From NCBI RefSeq assembly GCF_000421105.1, contig NZ_ATWF01000001.1, positions 468,930 through 532,929 of the forward strand: a stretch of 64,000 nt of DNA, written 5' to 3'. How positions within the stretch are numbered: position 1 is the first letter of the stretch; every line of letters begins with the position of its first letter. The position numbers and the translations under genes are program-made. Source of the stretch: Limisalsivibrio acetivorans. Lineage in GTDB: Bacteria; Chrysiogenota; Deferribacteres; Deferribacterales; Geovibrionaceae. Positions 1 to 11,664 of the stretch are shown in pieces. The notes below the pieces were generated by a model that searched no databases, had not been told where the DNA came from, and saw only the letters and a program-made list of their open reading frames with translations.

Positions 1-2292
1 GCTCACACAGTCCACATCCATCTCAACGGCGTGTTCAAGGAACCTGTCCAGTAGCACCGGATGCTCCTCGCTGGCCTCAACGGCGAATTTCATATAGTTA
101 ACAAGGGATTCCCTGTCGTAGCATATCTCCATAGCCCTGCCGCCAAGAACATATGAGGGGCGGACAACAAGGGGGTAGCCAATCTCTTCTGCGATGGCGA
201 AGGCCTCTTCATCGTTCTTTGCTATGCCGTTGGGGGGCTGTTTGATACCCACACGGTTGATGAGGTCCTTAAAGCGCTCTCTGTCCTCTGCGGCATCGAT
301 GCTGTCCGGAGATGTCCCGAGGATGGGCACACCAGCCTTCTCAAGGGGCACAGCGAGCTTAAGGGGTGTCTGGCCGCCGAACTGGACAATAACACCCACC
401 GGTTTCTCCTTCTCCACTATATTGAGCACATGCTCCTTTGTGAGGGGTTCGAAGTAGAGCCTGTCGGAGGTGTCGTAATCGGTACTCACCGTTTCGGGGT
501 TGCAGTTCACCATGATTGTCTCGTAGCCAGCCTCTTCAAGGGCGAAGGAGGCGTGGACACAGCAGTAGTCGAACTCTATCCCCTGCCCTATCCTGTTGGG
601 GCCTCCGCCGAGGATTATTATCTTCTTCCTGTCGGTGGGCTCGGATTCACACTCACGTTCGAATGTAGAATAGAGATAAGGCGTGTGTGATTCAAACTCT
701 GCCGCACAGGTGTCCACTCGCTTGTAGACTGCCTTGTCCCGGGAGTTGCGTATGGTGTCTTCATCGGTTTTCAGGAGCTTAGCCAGCCTTCTGTCCGTAA
801 AGCCCATCTCCTTGGCCCTTCTCATCTCTGTAAAATTCTCAAGGCTTCCGGCATCCTTTATATCCTTCTCAAAGTCGATGATCTCCTGGATGTTATAGAG
901 GAACCAAGGATCTATGCTGGTGAATGTGTGGATATCCTCAAGTGAGTAACCCGCACGGAACGCCTCGCCTATGTAAAACATGCGCCGGTCTGTGGGGCGT
1001 TTGAGGTATTTATCAATCTCTTCGTGTGCCTTTTCTGTTTTGAGTTCCTCTTCGCTGAAGATCTCATCGAAGCCGTACCTATTTATCTCAAGTGAGCAGA
1101 TAGCCTTCTGGAGGGATTCCTTGAAGGTTCTGCCTATGGACATAACCTCACCGACGGACTTCATCTGGGTTGTGAGCCTGTCGTCACTTCCGGGGAACTT
1201 CTCAAAGGTGAATCTGGGGTATTTGACCACGCAGTAGTCTATGGAGGGCTCGAAGGATGCCGGCGTCTTCTTTGTGATATCGTTGGGGAGTTCGTCCAGC
1301 GTGTAGCCCACAGCGAGCTTCGCCGCAATCTTGGCTATGGGGAAGCCGGTAGCCTTTGAGGCAAGGGCGGAGCTTCTTGATACCCTCGGATTCATCTCAA
1401 TGATGATCTGTCTTCCTGTGGAGGGTTCTACGGCAAACTGTACGTTTGAACCTCCGGTATCAACTCCTATCTCACGTATAACCTTTATGGCCGCATCTCT
1501 GAGTTCCTGATACTCCTTATCAGTGAGGGTCTGGGCGGGGGCTACAGTGATACTGTCACCGGTGTGTACACCCATGGCATCGAAGTTTTCGATGGAACAG
1601 ATTATTACAACGTTATCCGCCTTGTCCCGCATAACCTCAAGCTCGTACTCCTTCCAGCCGAGGGCGGATTCCTCCACAAGTATCTCATGGACAGGAGATG
1701 CCTCAAGACCCCATTCCACGTAATCCCTGTATTCTTCAATATTGTAGGCAACGTTACCACCAGTTCCGCCGAGGGTGTATGAGGGGCGGATGATGGCGGG
1801 AAAGCCAATATCCTTAATGGCATCCATCGCCTCTTCGTAGGAATTAACGACGGCACTCATCGGCATCCCGAGCCCTATCTTGGACATAGCCTTCTTGAAG
1901 AGGTCCCTGTCCTCTGCCTTCTTTATAGCCTGTATATTTGCACCGATAAGCTCAACGCCGTGTTTGCTCAAAACTCCCTCTTCATGGGCATCAAGGGCAA
2001 GGTTGAGTGCTGTCTGCCCTCCAACGGTGGGGAGTACGGCGTCCGGCTTCTCACGCTCAAGGATGGAATCGAGCACTGCCACGGTGAGGGGCTCAATGTA
2101 TGTTGCATCCGCAATCTCAGGGTCGGTCATAATGGTTGCTGGGTTTGAGTTGATAAGAATAACCCGGTAACCCTCCTCTTTTAGAGCCTTGACGGCCTGG
2201 GTTCCGGAATAGTCAAACTCGCAGGCCTGACCGATTACAATTGGACCGGAACCGATAACAAGAACGCTTTTAATGTCTTCTCTTTTAGGCAT
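1..2292 (-). CDS. carB: Carbamoyl-phosphate synthase large subunit, 3' end cut by window edge
   Basis: It makes carbamoyl phosphate from bicarbonate, ATP and glutamine-derived ammonia for pyrimidine and arginine synthesis, with the small subunit CarA. The start ATG at 2290-2292 follows a GAGGGGG ribosome site. The N-terminus [17 protein letters not shown] and the ATP-grasp stretches ([39 protein letters not shown]) are diagnostic. The second synthetase half begins at [20 protein letters not shown]. About 764 of the usual ~1,070 residues are present, so the C-terminal allosteric domain lies outside the window. It is not preceded by carA here and is separated from the upstream gene by a terminator, so it probably has its own promoter in 2293-2540. 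Confidence 0.97.
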   Translation of the reverse strand, partial: MPKREDIKSVLVIGSGPIVIGQACEFDYSGTQAVKALKEEGYRVILINSNPATIMTDPEIADATYIEPLTVAVLDSILEREKPDAVLPTVGGQTALNLALDAHEEGVLSKHGVELIGANIQAIKKAEDRDLFKKAMSKIGLGMPMSAVVNSYEEAMDAIKDIGFPAIIRPSYTLGGTGGNVAYNIEEYRDYVEWGLEASPVHEILVEESALGWKEYELEVMRDKADNVVIICSIENFDAMGVHTGDSITVAPAQTLTDKEYQELRDAAIKVIREIGVDTGGSNVQFAVEPSTGRQIIIEMNPRVSRSSALASKATGFPIAKIAAKLAVGYTLDELPNDITKKTPASFEPSIDYCVVKYPRFTFEKFPGSDDRLTTQMKSVGEVMSIGRTFKESLQKAICSLEINRYGFDEIFSEEELKTEKAHEEIDKYLKRPTDRRMFYIGEAFRAGYSLEDIHTFTSIDPWFLYNIQEIIDFEKDIKDAGSLENFTEMRRAKEMGFTDRRLAKLLKTDEDTIRNSRDKAVYKRVDTCAAEFESHTPYLYSTFERECESEPTDRKKIIILGGGPNRIGQGIEFDYCCVHASFALEEAGYETIMVNCNPETVSTDYDTSDRLYFEPLTKEHVLNIVEKEKPVGVIVQFGGQTPLKLAVPLEKAGVPILGTSPDSIDAAEDRERFKDLINRVGIKQPPNGIAKNDEEAFAIAEEIGYPLVVRPSYVLGGRAMEICYDRESLVNYMKFAVEASEEHPVLLDRFLEHAVEMDVDCVS

Positions 2293-2540
2293 AAAACCCC
2301 CTCGATATATAGGAAAGCACTGTATATGTATGTTCTTTCATTCTTAGCATCTCCAGTATATGTCAAACTGAGTAATCTTAACCGGAGCTACTTATGTTAT
2401 TACTTTATCTATTTGATATATAGCATTGTCAGATAAAGCCCAATCTTAATCTATCCCAGCAGGAACATCCGTTCTTAAACAGGGGCAAAATTTGAGATTT
2501 ATAGCAGATTAAGCGATATATTACAACATAAGAAGGCGAA

Positions 2541-2563
2541 AAAAAAGGCTCCAAAAAGGAGCC
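2541..2563 (-). terminator. Rho-independent terminator after the SWIM-protein gene
   Basis: GGCTCC-AAAAA-GGAGCC stem-loop at 2547-2563. On the minus strand it is followed by a run of eight T. It closes the cheW-recG-SWIM operon before carB. Confidence 0.85.
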
Positions 2564-2579
2564 CTTTATTTAAAAGCTT

Positions 2580-3110
2580 TTACTGTTTTTCAAGCAGATA
2601 CAGACAGGCCAGCTTGAGGGGGTCGGTGAGCGTATGGTGCTTACCGCTCAGATCGTCCTTAACAATGGCCGAGAGCTGCTGAAGAGATATACCGTTAAGC
2701 TCTGCTATCTGGGCAGAGCCAATGGATTTACCCCTCAATTCCTCTATTAATTCCTTAAGTGTGGTGGTCTTTATATAGAACTTGATATCCTCAAAGCTGT
2801 TTATCTTGCTTCGCTCAATCTTCTCCGAGGCAAACACCCAGGGGGTGTATATGTAAGTAAGCCCGAGTGCAGCGGCGTGCTTACAGAAAACCTCCTTCGC
2901 ATTCTCACAGTCGCATTTGAATTCAATGGGATCCGTGTCTATGACCAGTTCCGAGGTATAGGAACCGTGGTTGCCTTTGATTGTGCCCTTAAGCACGTTT
3001 CCTTCGATGGAGCAGTCCACAAATTTTCCAACATAGTTTTCCGCTCTTTGAAGATTGATGGGGGTGGAAATGTTTTTGAGCTGTTCTTCGCTCAGTTTCG
3101 GCAGCTGCAT
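2580..3110 (-). CDS. SWIM zinc-finger protein
   Basis: A small protein of 176 residues. It carries a SWIM zinc finger, seen as CDCENAKEVFCKHAAAL (CxC...CxH), preceded by a YVGKFVDCSIEGNVLKGTIKG strand-rich stretch as in other SWIM proteins. SWIM domains bind DNA or protein partners; no enzymatic domain is visible. The ORF could extend to an ATG at 3167, overlapping recG. The ATG at 3108-3110 has a much better ribosome site (GGAGGG, 6 nt spacing), so I chose it. It is the last gene of the recG operon, and a link to recombination or repair is only contextual. Confidence 0.8.
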   Translation of the reverse strand: MQLPKLSEEQLKNISTPINLQRAENYVGKFVDCSIEGNVLKGTIKGNHGSYTSELVIDTDPIEFKCDCENAKEVFCKHAAALGLTYIYTPWVFASEKIERSKINSFEDIKFYIKTTTLKELIEELRGKSIGSAQIAELNGISLQQLSAIVKDDLSGKHHTLTDPLKLACLYLLEKQ

Positions 3111-3156
3111 CGGCGACCCTCCGTTATTCATTGTTCCCGCTTCATCAGTCACTTTA

Positions 3157-5454
<2,298 letters not shown>

Positions 5455-5457
5455 TCA

Positions 5458-5910
5458 CTAAAAGGCGTTAAGCTGATTGGATTCCCTTGTGGAGAAGATG
5501 TTGTGAACTTCAAGGATGATGATCATACCGTTTTCTGTTCTGGCCACACCTTCGATATAGTTGGAATCCACATTCATGGAAACCGCTGGAGCCTTATCCA
5601 CAACGCCGGGATCCAGCCTGAGAACCTCATCAACCTTATCAACGACAAAGCCGAGCTTCCGCCCGGATATGCCCACATTTATAATACGAGTGTTATGATC
5701 CTCTTCGGGAACGGGCAGGCCCAGCTTATTACGCAAGTCCACGATGGGGATAACCTGCCCTCTGAGGTTAATTATCCCTTCAACAAAGGGGGGAGCCTTC
5801 GGAACTCTTGTGATCTCCATCATACGGATAATCTCTTCAATATCCATGATGTTTATACCGTATTTCTCCCCCGCCAGGGAAAGGCTGACAATCTGCTTCA
5901 TTTCGGCCAT
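5458..5910 (-). CDS. cheW: Chemotaxis coupling protein CheW
   Basis: CheW links methyl-accepting receptors to the CheA kinase. The 150 residues form one CheW domain, with the typical EKYGINIMDIEEIIRM, GIINLRGQVIPIVDLR and GFVVDKVDEVLRL segments. A GTG lies one codon upstream, but the ATG at 5908-5910 sits at the better distance from AGAGGT. No other che genes are nearby. It lies in front of recG, an unusual operon partner. Confidence 0.95.
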   Translation of the reverse strand: MAEMKQIVSLSLAGEKYGINIMDIEEIIRMMEITRVPKAPPFVEGIINLRGQVIPIVDLRNKLGLPVPEEDHNTRIINVGISGRKLGFVVDKVDEVLRLDPGVVDKAPAVSMNVDSNYIEGVARTENGMIIILEVHNIFSTRESNQLNAF

Positions 5911-5980
5911 CACTCAAACCTCTAGTTTGTTTTATGTGATGATAGCAGTTAACATCAGCTTTTGCAACAAGATGGAGTTC

Positions 5981-6349
5981 TTAAACGAGAACGCCGTCCT
6001 TTGCAACAATCTGATTGTTTTCATCGAGCTGAACCACTGTGGGGCGGTAGTTATCGAGCTCTTTTTCATCAACCATGGAAAAGGTTGCGATGATTACTCT
6101 GTCACCGTGCTGTACATGCCTTGCAGCTGCGCCGTTAAGGCATATCTGGCCGCTTCCTCTCTCACCCTCAATAACGTAGGTGGAAAAGCGTGCGCCGTTG
6201 TTGATGTTCCAGATATCAACCTTCTCATACTCACGGATGTTAGCCGCTTCCATAAGGTTCTTATCTATGCCTATGCTCCCTTCATAGTGAAGGTCTGCGT
6301 CGGTTACGGTTGCTCTGTGGAGCTTTGATTTAAACATGTGTACCATCAT
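5981..6349 (-). CDS. panD: Aspartate 1-decarboxylase, pyruvoyl-dependent
   Basis: It forms beta-alanine from L-aspartate for pantothenate. The self-processing site is visible as [11 protein letters not shown], with Gly24-Ser25 in the same numbering as the E. coli enzyme, so cleavage would create a pyruvoyl group on Ser25. The length (122) is normal. The start overlaps the panC stop by four bases (ATGA) with GAGGTG at the right distance, giving translational coupling. It is last in the panB-panC-panD operon. Confidence 0.97.
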   Translation of the reverse strand: MMVHMFKSKLHRATVTDADLHYEGSIGIDKNLMEAANIREYEKVDIWNINNGARFSTYVIEGERGSGQICLNGAAARHVQHGDRVIIATFSMVDEKELDNYRPTVVQLDENNQIVAKDGVLV

Positions 6350-7197
6350 TTCTGCACCTCGAAGTAGTTATTATCTATTAGTCTTGCCTTGCCGACATAC
6401 ACCGCCAAAGCCATGAGGAAATCTCCCTCTATCTTTCTTACAGGTCTAAGGAACTCCGGATCTACAAACTCGATATAATCTATTCTTGCATACTCATGTG
6501 AGTTAATGAACTCCTCCACATCCGCCCTCAGCTCTGATACATCCTCAACTCCCTCTTTCAGGGCATCTTGAACGACTTTAAATGAACGGTTCAAACTCAA
6601 TGCGGACTCCCTCTGCTCAGGGGTAAGGTATACATTTCGGGAGCTCATGGCGAGACCGTCATCCTCACGGATAATTGAACCGCCTATTATCTCCGACGGG
6701 ATGTTAAGATCCCTGGCGAGCCTCTTAATGACCTGCAGCTGCTGGTAATCCTTCTCGCCGAAATATGCCCTCTCCGGCTGAACAATATTCAGCAGTTTGG
6801 TCACAACGGTGCATACCCCATCAAAATGACCGGGGCGGGAACGTCCGCACAGTCCATCACTCACACCGGCAACGGATATATTTGTGGAAAACCCCTCGGG
6901 GTATATCTCCTCGCGCTCGGGGAGGAAGAGTATGTTTGTTCCAGCCGCCTCAAGGAGAGCTGTGTCACGCTTAATGTCCGAAGGATAACTGTCCAGATCC
7001 TCCCCTGCACCGAACTGGGCGGGGTTTACAAAGATGCTTACGACAACAATATCGTTCTCATCCCTGCATTTACGCACAAGGCTCAAATGACCTTCATGGA
7101 GGAAACCCATCGTCGGGACAAACCCTATGCGCAGGCCATCCATGCGTGCTTTGTTCAGCTCTTTTCTTATATCTTCTATCTTTGAAACTGTCTTCAT
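6346..7197 (-). CDS. panC: Pantothenate synthetase (pantoate--beta-alanine ligase)
   Basis: It joins pantoate and beta-alanine using ATP. The N-terminal [16 protein letters not shown] contains the HxGH-type nucleotidyl-transfer signature, and [15 protein letters not shown] and [17 protein letters not shown] are conserved family blocks. Length 283 is typical. It sits three bases after panB and overlaps panD, so all three proteins of the pathway come from one transcript. Confidence 0.97.
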   Translation of the reverse strand: MKTVSKIEDIRKELNKARMDGLRIGFVPTMGFLHEGHLSLVRKCRDENDIVVVSIFVNPAQFGAGEDLDSYPSDIKRDTALLEAAGTNILFLPEREEIYPEGFSTNISVAGVSDGLCGRSRPGHFDGVCTVVTKLLNIVQPERAYFGEKDYQQLQVIKRLARDLNIPSEIIGGSIIREDDGLAMSSRNVYLTPEQRESALSLNRSFKVVQDALKEGVEDVSELRADVEEFINSHEYARIDYIEFVDPEFLRPVRKIEGDFLMALAVYVGKARLIDNNYFEVQK

Positions 7198-7200
7198 ATA

Positions 7201-8016
7201 TTACCTCAGGTAACTGTGCTTATCATCTGGGAATACTGAGCTTTTGACGTCTCCAATATAGTCCTGAGCCGCCTTCACAAGTTCTGTTTTTGCGTCCGCA
7301 TATCTTTTAACAAACTTTGGAATGAAGTCATCGAAGAGGCCGAAGACATCATGGAAAACAAGGATCTGACCGTCACACCCCTTCCCTGCGCCGATGCCTA
7401 TGGTGGGTATATCAACCGCTTTAGTTACAGATGTTGCGACATCCGCCACAAGTCCTTCGAGTACCAGAGAGAAAATTCCGGCTTCCTCAAGGGCCTTAGC
7501 ATCTTCAATGTACTTTTCAACACCGTCACGACCCTGCACCTTGAAGCCACCCATGGTATGAATACTCTGAGGCATAAGTCCGATATGCCCCATCACGTTT
7601 ATACCGGAATTAACCAGTTTCTTCACCAAAGGAGCCTTCTCTGCGCCCCCCTCTATCTTAACCGCTTCAGCACCGCTCTCTTTAATGGCCCTGATGCAGT
7701 TTGTAAGCGCTTTTTCCTCACTTTCATGGTATGTCCCAAACGGCATATCAAGCACAAGAAAGGAGCGTTTGAGCCCTCTTTTAACGGCCTTTGTGTGGTA
7801 TATAACCTCGTCCAACGTTACAGGAATAGTGTTCTCGTAGCCATTCATAACAACGCCTAGGGAATCTCCAACCAAAACAAGCTCAATGCCTGCTTCGTCA
7901 AGTATCATAGCAGAGGTGTAGTCGTAGGCTGTGAGGCAGGTGATCTTCTCATTCTCCTGCTTCATCTTTGCGAAGTGATTAACTGTTATCTTCTTGATTT
8001 CAGAGTGTTTGCTCAT
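7201..8016 (-). CDS. panB: 3-methyl-2-oxobutanoate hydroxymethyltransferase
   Basis: It makes ketopantoate from alpha-ketoisovalerate and methylene-tetrahydrofolate. Family signatures include TCLTAYDYTSAMILDEAG, VLVGDSLGVVMNGYENT, GGFKVQGRDG and IPTIGIGAGKGCDGQ. The 271-residue length is normal. It is the first gene of panBCD. A good sigma-70-type promoter and a ~100-nt leader able to pair with the ribosome site lie just upstream and are listed separately. No panE is present in the window. Confidence 0.97.
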   Translation of the reverse strand: MSKHSEIKKITVNHFAKMKQENEKITCLTAYDYTSAMILDEAGIELVLVGDSLGVVMNGYENTIPVTLDEVIYHTKAVKRGLKRSFLVLDMPFGTYHESEEKALTNCIRAIKESGAEAVKIEGGAEKAPLVKKLVNSGINVMGHIGLMPQSIHTMGGFKVQGRDGVEKYIEDAKALEEAGIFSLVLEGLVADVATSVTKAVDIPTIGIGAGKGCDGQILVFHDVFGLFDDFIPKFVKRYADAKTELVKAAQDYIGDVKSSVFPDDKHSYLR

Positions 8017-8118
8017 TCAGGCTTCCCCTTATGCAGTTTGGACGCAGATCGAGAGGCTTAAAGACACATAAGGGTACTTATATGGGAAAGCGTCTCGGTC
8101 CCGTCCGGGATCCAAGCA
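8017..8118 (-). promoter_or_regulatory. Structured 5' leader of panBCD that can hide the panB ribosome site
   Basis: On the minus strand the leader can form GG-A-TCCCG/CGGGACC (8097-8113), a hairpin with a bulged adenine. Two nested pairings then cover the AAGGGG ribosome site: 8067-8074 with 8026-8033 (CCCTTATG/CATAAGGG, perfect) and 8084-8091 with 8021-8028 (GCTTTCCC/GGGGAAGC, one G-T). This is the layout of a translation-control RNA. The published pan motif, found upstream of pantothenate genes and described as hairpins with bulged A residues, is a candidate identity that I cannot test here. Confidence 0.5.
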
Positions 8119-8124
8119 GTCCTA

Positions 8125-8153
8125 TGTATATGGAGTTTATCGGATTATGTCAA
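8125..8153 (-). promoter_or_regulatory. Sigma-70-type promoter for panBCD
   Basis: Minus strand: perfect -35 TTGACA at 8148-8153, a 17-nt spacer, and -10 TATACA at 8125-8130. Transcription would start near 8118, about 100 nt before the panB ATG. Confidence 0.65.
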
Positions 8154-8199
8154 TATCTAAATCTATCTAAGATAAATCCTTCCCTTGATTTTTCTTTAT

Positions 8200-9005
8200 A
8201 ATCTGGGAAATTCATAATCCTGAGAATTTTCCAGATTATATGGATGGAAATTCACAGATTAATGTAAGGGGAAATTTTTATGTAAAAAGTTCCCCTTAAG
8301 AACCCCTTAAAAACAAATTTGGGGTATATATTTAAGGTTGATATACAAAAGGCTTCCATGGATGGAAGCCCTGAAGTGAAGAATATGGAGCTATGCTTCA
8401 TATTCTGTAACGGAAGTAAGTGGAGCGAAGGCTTTGCCAAGCGTAGCGGCAGGGAAATTCTCAGGATGATGAATTTCCCAAGTCATATGGATGGAAGCCC
8501 TGAAGTGAAGAATATGGAGCTATGCTTCATATTCTGTAACGGAAGTAAGCGGAGCGAAGGCTTTGCCGAACGTAGCGGCAGGGAAATTCTCAGGATGATG
8601 AATTTCCCAAGTCATATGGATGGAAGCCCTGAAGTGAAGAATATGGAGCTATGCTTCATATTCTGTAACGGAAGTAAGCGGAGCGAAGGCTTTGCCAAGC
8701 GTAGCGGCAGGGAAATTCTCAGGATGATGAATTTCCCAGATTAATGTAAGGGGAAATTTTTATGTAAAAAGCTCTCCTTAAGAACCCCTTAAAAACAAAT
8801 TTGGGGTATATATTAAAGGTTGATATACAAAAGGCTTCCATGGATGGAAGCCCTGTAGGCGAAACTAAATTGAATTGTATTCAATTTATGTAGCCGGAAG
8901 TACGAGAGAGCGGGGTTCCCCCGCTCGAACAACAATGGAATTTCCATGGATGGTAAATTCCATAGATAAAATCGGATGATGAATTTCCCAGATTAAATAA
9001 ACAGA
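8200..9005. repeat. Mosaic palindromic repeat block R1 (with 3 x 129-bp tandem array)
   Basis: This 0.8-kb non-coding block between phoH and panB is built of hairpin modules. These include GGCTTCCAT-GG-ATGGAAGCC, GGGAAATTC...GAATTTCCC, GAATATGGAGCTATGCTTCATATTC, AATTGAAT-TGT-ATTCAATT and GAGCGGGG-TTC-CCCCGCTC. Units starting at 8358, 8487 and 8616 form a 129-bp tandem array. A ~119-bp direct repeat at 8255-8373 and 8737-8855 (offset exactly 482) brackets the array. An inverted copy of the TCAGGATGATGAATTT piece begins the block near 8207. Related blocks lie at 37.7-38.8 and 55.9-56.9 kb. Confidence 0.9.
8358..8744. repeat. Tandem repeat, three units of 129 bp
   Basis: Units begin at 8358, 8487 and 8616 with only a few substitutions (for example AAGTGG versus AAGCGG, GCCAAG versus GCCGAA). 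The last six bases of unit 3 diverge. Because 129 is a multiple of three, the array stays open in one plus-strand frame from 8319 to 8744. That gives a 43-residue repeat peptide which I regard as a by-product. Confidence 0.93.
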
Positions 9006-9013
9006 AGCCCATC

Positions 9014-10405
9014 CTAAAGCACTTTTGCTGCCTCGGAAGCAAGCCTGCTTCGCTCGCCCTTATCCAGATAAACCGTTGAGCAGTGTGCAAACTTAGATGA
9101 AGTAAACTTCTCTGATGCGTTTATAAGGCCGTTATCAAGCTCTGTAAGATAAGGATTGTCGATCTGCTTAAGATCACCGGTAAAAACGATCTTCGTGTTG
9201 TGCCCTGCTCTTGTTATGATGGTCTTCATCTCATGGGGGCTGAGGTTTTGGGCCTCATCGATAACCACAAAGGTATCCATGAGAGTCCTTCCCCTGATAT
9301 ACGTAAGCGCTTCTATCTCAAGGAGGTTTGCATCCTTAAGATACTCTATTGTCATGTTGTTCAGTTGATTCTTATGGGTTACACCGTCCTTACCTTCGCT
9401 TACGTTCCCCCTGCTTATGATGAACTCGAGGTTGTCGTAAATCGGTTTAAGCCAGGGATCCAGCTTCTCTGATATGCCGCCGGGGAGATAACCGAGATCC
9501 CTTCCCATGGGGATGGGTGAGCGTGTAACAACCATACGCTTGTACAGCCCTTCGCTCAGCACTGCATTAAGACCTGCACAAAGGGCAAGGAGGGTTTTAC
9601 CAGTACCAGCAATACCGATGGCAAAGACTATATCGATCTCAGGATCCAGTAGTGTATCAAGTAGATACCTCTGCTTTCTATTTGCCGGCTTTATACCGTA
9701 GACGTTGTCGGTCTCCTCCATCTTGAGGGTTTGAAAATACCGCTCACCTTCGGGTGTCTCAATATATTTCACGTATACGCTTAAACCGGGGTTCTCTGAG
9801 CTTTTCAGGATGAAATACTCGTTTGCCCTTGGCTGAAACTCCTCGGAGTCAATACCGTAAATCTCAGCAGGAAGATGCATCTCATGGGAGTTTCGCAGCT
9901 CGTTAAGGTAGGAATCCGCAACGATGAGTTCATCGTTTGTGTTATCAAGGAAGCTTCCTCTTCGTTCGTGGTAGTAGTCCTCCGCTTTAATCCCGAGCGC
10001 GTTGGCCTTGAGTCGGAGGTTAACATCCTTTGATATAACCACCGTCTCGTTACGCTTCGATTTCTTGAGCTTCATGGCAAGGCTCAGGATTAGATTATCG
10101 TTCTTTCGCTCAAACTCATCGGGGATAAGGCTTCTCGACTCCTGATCGTGGAAAGCGATATAGAGCTTACCGCCTGAATCGAGCTTAATGCCCTTTTGAA
10201 GGTCACCAGCCATGCGGTATTCTTCGATTCTGCGGATGAACTCCCTTGCGTTATAGCCGTTGAGATCAACGTTTTTCTTGAAGGAGTCAAGCTCTTCAAG
10301 AACTACTGCGGGCATGTAAATGTTGTTGTTTTCGAATGTTTCGAGGGCCTTGGGGGAATAGAGGATGACATTAGTGTCAACCACGAAGTTCTTTATTTTG
10401 GGCAT
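9014..10405 (-). CDS. PIN domain-PhoH ATPase fusion
   Basis: The 463-residue protein has an N-terminal PIN-type nuclease domain with acidic residues Asp10, Glu37/38 and Asp103 (FVVDTNVIL, VVLEELD, KNDNLIL). A PhoH ATPase domain follows, with Walker A GIAGTGKT at 264-271 and Walker B VVIDEAQN. This PIN-PhoH architecture is linked to RNA unwinding and cleavage in other bacteria. An ATG at 10423 is in frame, but the ATG at 10403-10405 has GGAG six bases upstream and I prefer it. It is transcribed divergently from the K+ channel gene. Confidence 0.92.
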   Translation of the reverse strand: MPKIKNFVVDTNVILYSPKALETFENNNIYMPAVVLEELDSFKKNVDLNGYNAREFIRRIEEYRMAGDLQKGIKLDSGGKLYIAFHDQESRSLIPDEFERKNDNLILSLAMKLKKSKRNETVVISKDVNLRLKANALGIKAEDYYHERRGSFLDNTNDELIVADSYLNELRNSHEMHLPAEIYGIDSEEFQPRANEYFILKSSENPGLSVYVKYIETPEGERYFQTLKMEETDNVYGIKPANRKQRYLLDTLLDPEIDIVFAIGIAGTGKTLLALCAGLNAVLSEGLYKRMVVTRSPIPMGRDLGYLPGGISEKLDPWLKPIYDNLEFIISRGNVSEGKDGVTHKNQLNNMTIEYLKDANLLEIEALTYIRGRTLMDTFVVIDEAQNLSPHEMKTIITRAGHNTKIVFTGDLKQIDNPYLTELDNGLINASEKFTSSKFAHCSTVYLDKGERSRLASEAAKVL

Positions 10406-10538
10406 CAACCACTCCGGACTCATAGACTATACTAAATTTTTATCGGTGAACGCCAAAATGTCAAGCAACAGTTTTACAAATCATTGTGTGTTTGGTATCT
10501 TTTAATCAAGGCAGAAATTTAGGGCACCGGAGCGGGTT

Positions 10539-11645
10539 TTGGCTGAGAAAGACGGTTATAGAAATGTTAAGCCGGTAAGTTTTAAAAGGATTTATGAGGA
10601 GAAGCTGTACGATGTTCTGGGTAATCTACGCCTCCCCCTCATGACGGTGATCTTCTTCACAACAATCGGTGTTCTCTCTCTGATGATCATCAATAAGGAT
10701 ACCGACGGTAAAAGTGTTCTCAACTATCTGTTCCACACTCTCATAACATTCAGCACCATCGGATTCACAGAGGGCTACAACAGCAATATCACCATGAACA
10801 GGGTGTTTATGGTTGTCTTTGTCATGCTCGCCTTCCCCCTTGTTTACTTCTACGGCCTTGCTGCCACAGTTCAGGTTCTTCTACAGGGGGATCTGCGCTC
10901 AATCTACAGATACTGGAGGAAATATTCAAAGATGGAACAGCTTAAAAACCATTTCATCATCTGCGGATACAACGATACCACAAAAGAGATAATCCGGAAC
11001 TTCCGCAGGAGAGGTATACCCTTCATCGTAGCCTGTTCTGAAACAAGCTGTGATAAGAACATTGAAAACTCCGGGGTTGAGTTCTATGTGTTTGCCGAGC
11101 CGCACAGACGGGATGTGCTTCTCGGTCTGAATATCGATGATGCGAGGGGGCTTATAACCGCCTACGAGGAAGGTACTACGGACATTGCCGTAATCGTTAC
11201 AGCGAGGCTCCTGCGCCCTGATAAGGATAATTTCACCATATACGCCACAGCGCTGAGCGAATACGACCGTGACAAGATGAAGCTCCTCGGCGCAAACGAG
11301 GTTATCGTCCCGGCTGTTACCACGGGCCGGAGGATCCTGTCATACGTACTTCATCCCCCCTCCCCCGTTCTTTCAGGCTTCCTCGAAAAGATAGCCTACG
11401 GGGAGCGCACAGATATTGATATCATCGAGTTGCAGCTTAGCGAATCATCGGATGTTACAGGAAAGGCACTCAAGGAGACTGGCGTTCGTGAGAATACAGG
11501 CGCAACCATCGTCGCTATATCCAACAAGGAAGGGAAGATGAAGGTTGCACCTCCCGGAGACATCGTGCTTAAAGCAGGATATTCACTTATCCTGCTGGGA
11601 ACACCATCATCGCTCAATAAGGCAAAGAAGCTTCTAGCATCGTAA
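10539..11645 (+). CDS. Two-TM potassium channel with RCK (TrkA-N/TrkA-C) domains
   Basis: It is a ligand-gated K+ channel subunit in the inner membrane. Membrane segments lie near residues 33-51 and 89-113, with the pore loop TIGFTEG at 73-79 between them. This is a variant of the TVGYG filter, so K+ selectivity is likely but unproven. An RCK domain starts at ~138 (HFIICGYNDTTKE) and a TrkA-C domain lies near 285-368. The start is TTG with GGAG six bases upstream; no ATG fits. The next gene follows 19 bases later, so the two are probably co-transcribed. Confidence 0.9.
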   Translation: MAEKDGYRNVKPVSFKRIYEEKLYDVLGNLRLPLMTVIFFTTIGVLSLMIINKDTDGKSVLNYLFHTLITFSTIGFTEGYNSNITMNRVFMVVFVMLAFPLVYFYGLAATVQVLLQGDLRSIYRYWRKYSKMEQLKNHFIICGYNDTTKEIIRNFRRRGIPFIVACSETSCDKNIENSGVEFYVFAEPHRRDVLLGLNIDDARGLITAYEEGTTDIAVIVTARLLRPDKDNFTIYATALSEYDRDKMKLLGANEVIVPAVTTGRRILSYVLHPPSPVLSGFLEKIAYGERTDIDIIELQLSESSDVTGKALKETGVRENTGATIVAISNKEGKMKVAPPGDIVLKAGYSLILLGTPSSLNKAKKLLAS

Positions 11646-11664
11646 TTTATGGAGGATTAACAAT

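Noticed and set aside
8319-8744. A 141-residue plus-strand ORF made of 43-residue repeats
   Set aside because: It is the tandem DNA repeat read in an open frame; the units are hairpin modules also found elsewhere without an open frame, and the ORF has no ribosome site.
8358-8744. CRISPR array
   Set aside because: Units are 129 bp, contiguous and lack variable spacers, and no cas genes are present.
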